DNA of 41,360 nucleotides from a virus. Shown in pieces: positions 21,189-28,383 of the stretch (its first letter is position 1; each line of letters starts with the position of its first letter). The translations under genes and the position numbers were made by a program. Under the pieces are notes generated by a model that was not told the DNA's origin, did no database searches, and saw nothing but the letters and a program-made list of their open reading frames with translations. The stretch is taken from the IMG/VR virus record IMGVR_UViG_3300045996_000859, positions 1 to 41,360 of that record. One strand, written 5' to 3'.

Positions 21189-22016
21189 ATGAGCAACGCC
21201 GTCAGCCCACTTCAACCGCGCTTGTCTATCGTCGAGTCGGTCGCGCGCCAGTACGGCATGGACCCGAGACGGTTTGAACAAACGCTCCGCGCGACCGTCG
21301 TGCCGCAGGAATGCACGCCGGAGCAATTCGCCGCTTTTTTGCTCGTCGCGAAAGAATACGGGCTGAACCCGATCTTAAAAGAGATTTACGCCATGCCGAC
21401 GCGCAACGGCGGCATTCAGCCGATCGTCGGCGTCGATGGTTGGGCGAAAATGATCGCTCGCCACGAGCAAGCGGACGGCTTTTCTTTCGAGGATCACCGA
21501 ACCGGCGAAGGCGACCTGATCGCCATCACATGCAAGATGTACCGCAAGGACCGGACGCACCCGATCGAGACGACGGAGTATTTTGCGGAGTGCAATCGCG
21601 GGACCGACACCTGGAGAAAGTGGCCGCATCGGATGTTAAGGCACAAAGCCATGATCCAAGCCGCGCGGTATGCGTTCGGTTTCTCGGGCGTGATTGATCC
21701 TGACGAGTACGATAGGTTCGGCGCGACCCCGCACGATCCCGCGATGCTGCAAGCGCAAATGCAACTCACCGGGCAGGATGCTTTCTATGAGCGGCTTAGA
21801 ACCGAAGACCTCGGCCCCGGCGACAACGGGGAACCCGAGCTTCCCATCGACACGCCCGGCCATATCACCACGCATCCCGACTATCTGGCGGGCGTGAACG
21901 ACAGGAAGTCGAACCGCCACGAGCCCCACTTTGAAATCGGCGAGGATGAAACACGGTGGGCACTTTGGCGGCAGGGTTACTTTTCCGTTGGCGAGCCCGA
22001 GACGGAGGAGCGGTGA
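21189..22016 (+). CDS. bet: phage recombination protein Bet / RecT-family annealase
   Basis: 275 residues from ATG 21189 with AGGAG 7 bases before. The RecT/Bet fold is shown by TPEQFAAFLLVAKEYGLNPILKEIYA, then GGIQPIVGVDGWAKMI and later HRMLRHKAMIQAARYAFGF, the classic order of conserved blocks. It anneals single-stranded DNA during replication and recombination. It usually works with an exonuclease; here the VRR-NUC protein is the only nuclease candidate nearby. The acidic C-terminus may contact SSB or other partners. Confidence 0.9.
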   Translation: MSNAVSPLQPRLSIVESVARQYGMDPRRFEQTLRATVVPQECTPEQFAAFLLVAKEYGLNPILKEIYAMPTRNGGIQPIVGVDGWAKMIARHEQADGFSFEDHRTGEGDLIAITCKMYRKDRTHPIETTEYFAECNRGTDTWRKWPHRMLRHKAMIQAARYAFGFSGVIDPDEYDRFGATPHDPAMLQAQMQLTGQDAFYERLRTEDLGPGDNGEPELPIDTPGHITTHPDYLAGVNDRKSNRHEPHFEIGEDETRWALWRQGYFSVGEPETEER

Positions 22017-22543
22017 TGCCGCTTCAATACGGCAAGCATTTCTTTATCAAACCGGAGGAGACGATGCCGCGCGGCCTGACTGACCAGATGGAGCCGATGC
22101 AGGTTCCGCAAGTCGCCGAGTTAAAGGAAGCGCTGCGGCGGGCGGACCAAAACGCGGCCGAGTGGAAGTTGCGCGCGGCCGTTCAGACCGAAGCTCGCGA
22201 GAAGGCCGAGGCCGAGGTCGCAAACTGGAAGATTATCGCCGACACCTATGAGACGGGTGAAGCCGTAGCCAAAGAACGCGCCGAGAAGGCCGAGGCCGAG
22301 GTCGCGGTGTGGGCTGAGCGGGTAAGACGGTTGCAACAGGTCTACGACGAGAAGTGTGCCGAGGCCAAGCGACCACGAGACGCCCTCGCATTCGTGATTA
22401 CGCCTGAGATGATGGAGGCGGGCTTAGAGGTTCTGGAAGTGTCGGGGCGTCTGGCAGAAGGGCCGTTAGGTTCAGACGGGCTGCTAGCTGCCGAAGTTTT
22501 TCGGGCGATGCTCGCCGCCCTCGCACACAAGGGAGGGTCATGA
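22016..22543 (+). CDS. coiled-coil early protein
   Basis: 175 residues from ATG 22016 (TGATG). Residues about 30-115 are a coiled coil with a repeated KAEAEVAxW pattern (two copies of AEAEVA, 24 residues apart or so), and residues 120-175 end in a hydrophobic helix. The short EPM...MEAGLEVLEVSG segment may be globular. Function unknown; perhaps a scaffold for recombination complexes. Confidence 0.6.
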   Translation: MPLQYGKHFFIKPEETMPRGLTDQMEPMQVPQVAELKEALRRADQNAAEWKLRAAVQTEAREKAEAEVANWKIIADTYETGEAVAKERAEKAEAEVAVWAERVRRLQQVYDEKCAEAKRPRDALAFVITPEMMEAGLEVLEVSGRLAEGPLGSDGLLAAEVFRAMLAALAHKGGS

Positions 22544-22779
22544 CCGTCGACCAATTCCTCGCCTCCCTCAACATCGTTTGGAACCTCGCCGCTATCGGCC
22601 TGCTGATTGCTGTGCTGCGCTCGCTGTGGACGATCGAGGCGCAGGCCGACGAAGGTTTGCAGCTCCTCAAAGAAATCCGCGCCGAGTTGAACGCCGAGCC
22701 GGAGCCGCTGTATCCGAAGTCGGCGGCCGCTTGGAACACGAGCCGCCCTGAAACGACAAAGCCGCAGTCGAACGAATGA
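22540..22779 (+). CDS. membrane protein with coiled-coil tail
   Basis: 79 residues, ATG 22540 (ATGA). One transmembrane helix (NIVWNLAAIGLLIAVLRSL), then a helix LLKEIRAELNAEP and a Pro/Ser tail. A degenerate second copy of the middle part lies at 23308-23475, after the operon's terminator. Confidence 0.6.
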   Translation: MTVDQFLASLNIVWNLAAIGLLIAVLRSLWTIEAQADEGLQLLKEIRAELNAEPEPLYPKSAAAWNTSRPETTKPQSNE

Positions 22780-23252
22780 CCGGCAAGTGGGATTGCCCCG
22801 ACGTGCCCCATTCCGGCTGGTCTTGCGTCGGCGTTGAAGATCTCGGCGAGCCCATCGCGGTTTGCGAAATGTGCGAGACGAAAGAGATCCGTTACGTTCA
22901 CACAATGGAACACGCGGACTATCCCGACACTCTCGCGTGCGGCTGCATTTGCGCCGGCCACATGGAACTGAACCTAGACCGCGCCCATGCGCGTGAGGCA
23001 ACCATGAAAGCCGCCGCTCGGCGCCGCGCGACCTGGCTACATCGTAAGGGCTGGCGCCGCTCGCACGCCGGCAACCCGATGATCCGCGCTAACGGCTACG
23101 TGGTCGTGATCTTTCCCAAAGAGGGCGGTTGGGGCGGCCTCGTCGAGCACCCCGCTACGGAGCGCAGGATCTTCGCCCGCCGCACCTATCCGCACATGGA
23201 CGCGGCCCGCTTGGCGGCGTTCGACGCGATCAGCTTTCTTGAGAGCCACTGA
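22776..23252 (+). CDS. Cys/His-rich (zinc-site) hypothetical protein
   Basis: 158 residues, ATG 22776 (ATGA). It has CPDVPHSGWSC, CEMCETKEIRYVHTMEH and CGCICAGHME, a set of Cys/His I associate with a widespread, uncharacterised phage/plasmid family with metal-binding N-terminus. The C-terminal half is basic (RRRATWLHRKGWRRSH) then a beta/alpha end. Possibly DNA or RNA binding. Last gene of the early operon. Confidence 0.65.
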   Translation: MTGKWDCPDVPHSGWSCVGVEDLGEPIAVCEMCETKEIRYVHTMEHADYPDTLACGCICAGHMELNLDRAHAREATMKAAARRRATWLHRKGWRRSHAGNPMIRANGYVVVIFPKEGGWGGLVEHPATERRIFARRTYPHMDAARLAAFDAISFLESH

Positions 23253-23261
23253 AACGACAAA

Positions 23262-23289
23262 ACCGCCCGACGCGGGTGCGTCGGGCGGT
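23262..23289 (+). terminator. hairpin ending the early operon
   Basis: A perfect 12-bp stem (23262-23273 with 23278-23289) with GGGT loop lies 10 bases after the last early stop. The following bases TCATAAAACGG contain no long U-run, so it is a strong hairpin but not a canonical intrinsic terminator; it may need a factor or mark the 3' end. Confidence 0.65.
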
Positions 23290-23307
23290 TCATAAAACGG
23301 AGGCTAA

Positions 23308-23475
23308 CTTCTTAAAGAGATCCACGCCGAGATGAACGCCAACCCCTCAGTAGAAATGCAAGATGCAGTCGGAACACCAACCGAGCCCATACTCAACGAC
23401 TGTCCAATAGGGCTCTCCAAGATGCCGCCGACCACCGCAGTCCCAGACGAAGATGGGAAGGTTAGCCAATTGTGA
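23308..23475 (+). pseudogene. degenerate copy of the 22540-22779 membrane protein gene
   Basis: The frame after the stop at 23305-23307 reads LLKEIHAEMNANP, matching LLKEIRAELNAEP of the gene 22540-22779, at the same frame with clear nucleotide similarity; the rest is unlike. The N-terminal membrane part is missing. An ATG at 23332 gives a possible 47-residue peptide, with no RBS. A 13-base repeat (CTGAAACGACAAA) occurs at the end of both genes (about 22748 and 23249), so a duplication or rearrangement is likely. Confidence 0.5.
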
Positions 23476-23507
23476 TCGCCCCGACCTCGGAGGCCCTTAA
23501 ACGTGAA

Positions 23508-23547
23508 CGCCCCGGTGAGGAGCCTGACGACTCAGCCCACCGGGGCG
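23508..23547 (-). terminator. hairpin between convergent operons
   Basis: CGCCCCGGTG (23508-23517) and CACCGGGGCG (23538-23547) pair perfectly, with GAG/CTC inside. It is downstream of the last minus-strand late gene (23681). No U-run follows on either strand. The 133 bases from here to 23680 hold no gene I can support. Confidence 0.45.
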
Positions 23548-23680
23548 CGGCCTAATCATTCCGTATGTCCATGAAGGCACCTCTCGTGTGGTCCGTCGAG
23601 GTGTTCAATCTACGCAAACTGGTCAGGTCTCGCGTCTCTCGCTTGGTGACGAGGCGAGCCTACAGGTGTCGGAGGACAGG

Positions 23681-24190
23681 TCAAGCCTGTAACCCGCCTC
23701 GTACACAAACGGCTTTGACCCTCACCTTTGTTCCCTCGGGGAAGCCCCAGGCTTCAGGGCTCGACCCCGGCACGGCCTTGGCGATCTCGGCCGCCGCCTG
23801 CTCGCAAAGCCAGGCCCCGCCGAGATTTCGCCGCGTTCGCAGGCACCCGAGCCACTCCCCGCAGGCCTCGATTTCGAGCTCCCACCCTTCGGCCGAAAGT
23901 GCGCTGCGGTGCGCTGCGGTAAGCGTAACCATAAGGAGAAGGGCTAAGCCCATCTTGCCCCAGTGTTGCAACGCAGCAATAAGCCCGGCACCGCTCACGC
24001 CGGACAGCGCATAGCGCCCGGCGCTCCACATCGCCTTGCCGAACTTGCTGGCGCCCTGCGCTTGCATGTGGAGCTTGTGAAGCTCCTCCAGCATCCCCGA
24101 GTTTTTCTCGACCCGCGCGAGAAGCGTTTCAAACCGCGCATCGAGCCGAATTACGCGGTCGCGCGTATCGTGTAAGAGCCCGTCATTCAC
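23681..24190 (-). CDS. lysis-cluster protein with membrane segment (possible holin/spanin partner)
   Basis: 169 residues from GTG 24190 (GTGA with the holin gene). Residues 1-50 are a charged coiled-coil-like helix (RDRVIRLDARFETLLARVE), as in XhlA-type proteins. Residues about 75-100 are hydrophobic and could be a membrane anchor or an internal signal (MGLALLLMVTLTAA), and the rest carries four Cys. It may produce a second shorter product from an internal start near GKMG. Position after the holin suggests an accessory lysis role. Confidence 0.6.
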   Translation of the reverse strand: MNDGLLHDTRDRVIRLDARFETLLARVEKNSGMLEELHKLHMQAQGASKFGKAMWSAGRYALSGVSGAGLIAALQHWGKMGLALLLMVTLTAAHRSALSAEGWELEIEACGEWLGCLRTRRNLGGAWLCEQAAAEIAKAVPGSSPEAWGFPEGTKVRVKAVCVRGGLQA

Positions 24191-24678
24191 CGTCGCCCCC
24201 GAACGAGTTCAGCGTCCTTCGCGCGGCTCGATTGCGACGAGCCGAGCCAATACTGCATGACGCCGCCGGTCAGGCCGCTTAACTGCCCGAACAAAACCAT
24301 CACGATTTGCGAGTCGGGCACCGCGCGGAACAGCATCGCCGCCGTAATGAATACGAAAGCGGTGATGATAATTCCCGACAGGATTGCCGGCGCCCACAAG
24401 AGCGGCGAACCGATCTCGGCCAGCTTGATCGTCTGTTGCCGCGCGTCGGCCGTGTCGGCCAATTCAACGCGAAGCCGCTCGGTCTCCTCCGTGAGCCGCG
24501 CCTTGAACAGATCCACGCTCGCCGGGTCCGTCCGCATCGCCTCGACGATCTCGCCGGGCACGCTCGTGCCGAAGATCTGCTGCGCGACCTGTGTTCCGAT
24601 GCTCACAAGGTCTTTCGCCTTGCCGCCCGCGACAAGCGAACCGAGCGCCGGTAAGAGGGTAAGGAGAATGGAGAGCAT
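24187..24678 (-). CDS. holin, 3TM/GTA-type
   Basis: 163 residues, ATG at 24678. Hydrophobic segments near 1-18 (LSILLTLLPALGSLV), 92-115 (LWAPAILSGIIITAFVFITAAML) and 123-145 (QIVMVLFGQLSGLTGGVMQYW), and a charged helix between, match the holin_3TM family of gene transfer agents and phages. It would permeabilise the inner membrane for release or activation of the endolysin just upstream. Confidence 0.78.
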   Translation of the reverse strand: MLSILLTLLPALGSLVAGGKAKDLVSIGTQVAQQIFGTSVPGEIVEAMRTDPASVDLFKARLTEETERLRVELADTADARQQTIKLAEIGSPLLWAPAILSGIIITAFVFITAAMLFRAVPDSQIVMVLFGQLSGLTGGVMQYWLGSSQSSRAKDAELVRGRR

Positions 24679-25490
24679 TACGATGGCTTCCGAAAGAGAT
24701 CCGCGAGAGCGGCAAGGAACGGATTGGCTCCTCGTGGTGCTGGTGACGGGTCTGTTGGTTTCAGCGGCGTCTTTGCTGTGGGCGATTTGGTCGCTTTTGC
24801 CTTCGGCGTAGCGGCGCGCAGCGCCTTCAAAAACGCCCGGTGATATTTCGCGATCAACCGCGCCTGATCCGTCCCGTTGACGATCTTGCGCGCACCGACC
24901 GGGTCATCGCGGTCGCCCTTAAAGAAGTCACTGAGCTTGCGCCCCGTGAACCATCCTTCCAGCATGCCGCGAAACAGGATCTTCGCCGCGTTCTCGGGGA
25001 TCAGCGCCGCATCTGGGTCGGCGATGAAATCGACGCCGATCTCGGCCGATGCCTTGGCATAGTTTCTGAAACCCGTGATCTGCACATAGCCGCGGCCGGC
25101 AAAGACAATGCCATCGCCGTCCGCGGCCGGTGTGTTGCCTAACACCGCCGCCAGGCGCCCGGTGTCGTACTTTTTGAGATACTTCTCGCCGCCGCCCTCG
25201 CGCACCGGCTGCATGCAGCCGCCCGTCTCGTGGAACGTCGTCGCCAGCATATAGGCGAGGTGCCTGAGATCCCCGCGCGGGTGCCAACGCTCCCACTCTT
25301 TCAGAATGGTTTGCATTCCGTCGACCTGCTCTTGCGTGAGCTTGCCGCCGCACGGGTCGGCCCGCACCGAGTCGAAGAACGGCTTACGCGACAGCGCGGG
25401 CATGATGGTTTCCAATTCAAAGGGAGCGGCGACGACAGGATCGAAAACGAAGACGAGCGCAATCGCCGCCGCGAGCGAAAGCACTCGCAC
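24678..25490 (-). CDS. endolysin, GH19-like (chitinase/lysozyme fold) with signal peptide
   Basis: 270 residues from GTG 25490; ATG 25403 would drop the leader. Residues 1-22 (VLSLAAAIALVFVFDPVVAA) are a signal or SAR sequence. The catalytic region shows HETGG with Glu88 and GRGYVQITG (132-140) as in GH19-type lysozymes. The C-terminus is a Lys/Pro-rich tail and a hydrophobic end. It cleaves peptidoglycan in the periplasm. The ribosome binding site lies in a hairpin (25500-25526), which may delay lysis. Confidence 0.85.
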   Translation of the reverse strand: MRVLSLAAAIALVFVFDPVVAAPFELETIMPALSRKPFFDSVRADPCGGKLTQEQVDGMQTILKEWERWHPRGDLRHLAYMLATTFHETGGCMQPVREGGGEKYLKKYDTGRLAAVLGNTPAADGDGIVFAGRGYVQITGFRNYAKASAEIGVDFIADPDAALIPENAAKILFRGMLEGWFTGRKLSDFFKGDRDDPVGARKIVNGTDQARLIAKYHRAFLKALRAATPKAKATKSPTAKTPLKPTDPSPAPRGANPFLAALADLFRKPS

Positions 25491-25499
25491 GGTCTTGGG

Positions 25500-25526
25500 C
25501 CTCTAAGAGTGGTCCGCTCTTAGAGG
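25500..25526 (-). promoter_or_regulatory. hairpin covering the endolysin RBS
   Basis: A perfect 10-bp inverted repeat, CCTCTAAGAG (25500-25509) / CTCTTAGAGG (25517-25526), loop 7. On the minus-strand mRNA the AGAGG element (25504-25500) lies in the 3' arm, 9 bases before the GTG, so the folded form would hide the Shine-Dalgarno. No U-run follows, so it is not a typical terminator. Confidence 0.6.
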
Positions 25527-25545
25527 CGGGTTGGTTGGCTTCGGA

Positions 25546-26607
25546 TTAGCTGTTCAGGAAGTCCGTCGCCGGAGGCGTGAACCCGGCGGTGTAGCGGCAA
25601 ACGCCCTTGGTGATGCGAAGCGAGTCAATCCAGCCGTTGAACGGCGACAGCAGCCCGCCGACCGCGCCGATGTTGAGCGTCGAAGCGACGTTCGCGCCGC
25701 CGGTCGCCGTCTCGGTGTCCTTCAGCACGCCGTCCAGGAAGAGGCGCACGTTATCGCTCGCGTCCCTCGTCACCGCGACATGGTGGAACACCGCATGGTC
25801 GATGTCCTCCAGCGCGTGCTGAACCGTCACCAAGCTCGCGCTCGATCCGGTCGGGAAGAATAGGAACGTCAGCCGCTTTTGCGTCGCCGAGCTGTACTCG
25901 TAGCGCAGCACGAAGTTCTGGTTCGGGTTGGTGCCGGCCGAGTGTGACAGAAGCCCTTGCGTGCCCGCCGTGCCGTTCGGGCGGAACCACATCTCGATGG
26001 TGAACTCGCCCGGCAACGTGAAGTCGCCCGAGTCCGCCGCCGTGACCCAATCGCCGGTCCCGTCGAGGAGGAGCGACGCGGTGCCGAACTTCTTCGCTGC
26101 GGTGTCGAGTTGCGCGTTACCCGCAAAGGTCAACGCCTTGCCCTTCTCCTCGGTCGCGGCGGTCGCGCCGTCCACGCCGTCGAAGTAGCTTAGGAACACC
26201 ACGCTGGCGTAGGACGGATCGCCCTCGCTCACGTCCGTCACCGTGACCGTGATGGTTTGATCGGCGGTGTTGCCCGCCGTGTCGGTCGCCCGCACCACAA
26301 CAACGTAAGCATTGTTGGTGTTCGTGTCGCTCGGCGTCTCATAGTCGCGCGTGCCATTCGACGACCAGCGCAAGGTCGAGCCAGAAAGCTCGAACTCGTC
26401 ATGGTCGAGCGACGCGGCATCCTGCACCGCCGTGCGGATTGCCCACGTCACGCTCTCGCTCGCGGTCAGCGTGTGCGCGAGCGTCGCATTCTCCTCGACG
26501 CTAACGCTGGCGTTCGACGTGATTGTCGGCGTCACAGAGTCCGTGCGCAGCCGCCGAATGCGCTGCATATGCATAAGCGAGGTGTGGCGCGCGCGCAGGA
26601 GGCTCAA
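25546..26607 (-). CDS. tail-associated protein with cadherin-like and LamG domains
   Basis: 353 residues from TTG 26607, with AAGGA at a good distance; ATG 26574 is an alternative. A cadherin/Ig-like domain at about 25-125 (VSVEENATLAHTLTASE... VVVRATDTAGNTADQTITVTV) and a LamG/concanavalin domain at about 140-345 (FDGVDGAT..., GEFTIEMWFRPNG..., FHHVAVTRD..., LFLDGVLKDT). Probably a receptor-binding or fibre-like protein at the tail tip; carbohydrate binding is inferred. Confidence 0.78.
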   Translation of the reverse strand: MSLLRARHTSLMHMQRIRRLRTDSVTPTITSNASVSVEENATLAHTLTASESVTWAIRTAVQDAASLDHDEFELSGSTLRWSSNGTRDYETPSDTNTNNAYVVVVRATDTAGNTADQTITVTVTDVSEGDPSYASVVFLSYFDGVDGATAATEEKGKALTFAGNAQLDTAAKKFGTASLLLDGTGDWVTAADSGDFTLPGEFTIEMWFRPNGTAGTQGLLSHSAGTNPNQNFVLRYEYSSATQKRLTFLFFPTGSSASLVTVQHALEDIDHAVFHHVAVTRDASDNVRLFLDGVLKDTETATGGANVASTLNIGAVGGLLSPFNGWIDSLRITKGVCRYTAGFTPPATDFLNS

Positions 26608-26619
26608 TGTCTTGTTCCT

Positions 26620-28383
26620 TTAGGAAAGGTCTTCGTCGGTCATGAGGTTGACGGCGCGAAACGACACCTCGAAATCCGACCCGATTTCGATTTCGTCAGC
26701 CATCGCGTCAATCAGGTCGTTGCCCTCGGGCACGCGCACCACGTCGCCGGGTTCGGCCTTCAGGTACTCGGGCGGCAGGCTCGCGGCGTGTTGAATGCGC
26801 TCCTCGGCCTCGCGAAACAGCGCCAGCCCGACGAGTTCCGCCGCGTCCTCGGGCGTCATCACGACCGGCACCGCAAAGGCTTCGGTGCGGTCGCCATGCG
26901 CCGCGCGCTCGGGAAACAGAATGCGCCGCGCCGCGCGTTCGTTGTAGTCGAACCGCTGGCCGTATTGCGGCATCAACGACGGGTCAACGAACCCAAGCCG
27001 CAATTCAAGCGGGCTCTCGTCGGCGCCGGGCCGGGTCGTCATGACCCCATAATCGCCTTGCTCGTCGAGCTCGTCGGCCGGCACGTCGAAATCGACCGTA
27101 TAGGCCGAGCCGACGACGCGCTTCACAATGCGGATCTTGTCGGCCTCGAAGAAAATGAACCCGTAAGCCCGCGCCAGCCGCACGAGTAGGTCGGCGAAGG
27201 TCTCATCCTCGTGCAGGATGGCGCCCGTGATCGTGCGCTCAATGTCCTCGTCAATGTCGAGGTCTTCGTCCGGGTCAAGCCCGGCATAGATCGCCGCGCG
27301 CTCGATGAACGTGATTAAGGTCGTGTCGGGCGGCGTGATCGTCTCGCCCGTCGCCGTGGCCTCTTCCGGACGGTTGATGATCTGGAGCCCGGTGCCGCTC
27401 CCGAACAGGTCATCGAACGAGCCATTTTCGAGATCGACCAACGTGCCGCTGCTTGAATATTGCTGTCCGGTGATCGAGACCGTGCCGCCATTGTACTTGG
27501 CAATCGACCAATCGACATGCACGTCGTCGGCCTGCGGAAAGATTTGCAGCCGGAAATCGAAATCGAGCGAGGCGTCGGGATAGTCCGCGCGGATCGCCGC
27601 CACGTCGATATAGAACGACTCGACGAACGGGTTCGGCGGATGCGACGAGGGACTCCCCGAGGATTGGAACCCGCTCTTGTAGAGGTATGGCCCACCGCCC
27701 GGCGGATTGCTATTGTTGGTGATCTGGGTTCCGTCGATGGCGGGCTCGTCCGAGTTCAGGATGATGCGCCCGAGGCAGTTCGAGAATTGCGACAGCGCGC
27801 CCTCGTCCGTCCAAGCGTTCCACGCATAGGTCAAAATCCAGATGTCGCTTGGCGATGTCGCGACCGCCTCGCCTTCAAGCTCTGCCGAAATCGCCGGGAT
27901 CTGCTTGTCGAACTCGGTCAGGTTGATGTCCGAGAACACGACGTAGAACATGCCGCGAAAGCCCGGCGTGCGGTCGCTGCCCTCGACCGCCGCGATCACC
28001 GGGTCGGCCTCTTGTGTCTCGGTGCCCTGGTAGCGGGTGATCGTCAGATCGCCGCTCATGAGGTTGTCCTGGCCGGCCTCCCATATCACCCGCCCGTTCG
28101 CGAACAGCTTTGCGAGCTCGTAGTCGACCGGGTCGCCGTTGCCGTTCATCCCGAAGCCCCACGCCATCGAGACGTGCGGCTCGCCGTCGATCAGCGTGAC
28201 GGGCGATTGCCAGATCAGCACACCGGGGAGGCCGGCGTTGCCGAAGCACAGCGGAATGGGGTCGCCCGGCACCGCGCGCGGCACATTGAACGCCATGCGC
28301 GGCAGGGCACGCGGGGCGCGCGGTGCCGCGACGGCCGGCGGGCGCGGCGGCGCGACCGTCTCGGGCGTCGGCCTTATCTTCAT
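26620..28383 (-). CDS. tail tip/hub protein, long paralogue
   Basis: 587 residues, ATG at 28383 (ATGA with the paralogue). A Pro-rich N-terminus, then a PGDPIPLCFG region; a YQGTETQEADP...AAVEGSDRTPGFRGM block, and FFEADKIRIVKR...PLELRLGFVDP...RRILFPERA...EIGSDFEVSFRAVNLMTDED near the end. All of these recur in the 437-residue neighbour, so the two are tandem paralogues. A central part of about 150 residues (from WILTYAWNAW) is unique here. A hub or fibre-attachment role is inferred. Confidence 0.78.
   Translation of the reverse strand: MKIRPTPETVAPPRPPAVAAPRAPRALPRMAFNVPRAVPGDPIPLCFGNAGLPGVLIWQSPVTLIDGEPHVSMAWGFGMNGNGDPVDYELAKLFANGRVIWEAGQDNLMSGDLTITRYQGTETQEADPVIAAVEGSDRTPGFRGMFYVVFSDINLTEFDKQIPAISAELEGEAVATSPSDIWILTYAWNAWTDEGALSQFSNCLGRIILNSDEPAIDGTQITNNSNPPGGGPYLYKSGFQSSGSPSSHPPNPFVESFYIDVAAIRADYPDASLDFDFRLQIFPQADDVHVDWSIAKYNGGTVSITGQQYSSSGTLVDLENGSFDDLFGSGTGLQIINRPEEATATGETITPPDTTLITFIERAAIYAGLDPDEDLDIDEDIERTITGAILHEDETFADLLVRLARAYGFIFFEADKIRIVKRVVGSAYTVDFDVPADELDEQGDYGVMTTRPGADESPLELRLGFVDPSLMPQYGQRFDYNERAARRILFPERAAHGDRTEAFAVPVVMTPEDAAELVGLALFREAEERIQHAASLPPEYLKAEPGDVVRVPEGNDLIDAMADEIEIGSDFEVSFRAVNLMTDEDLS

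Noticed and set aside
23290-23680. CRISPR array or attachment site
   Set aside because: No regularly spaced repeats; only hairpins and a gene remnant. No core sequence can be shown without the host junction.
23565-24014. Plus-strand ORF after the early operon
   Set aside because: Most of it is antisense to the lysis-cluster gene, with no RBS; no domain.
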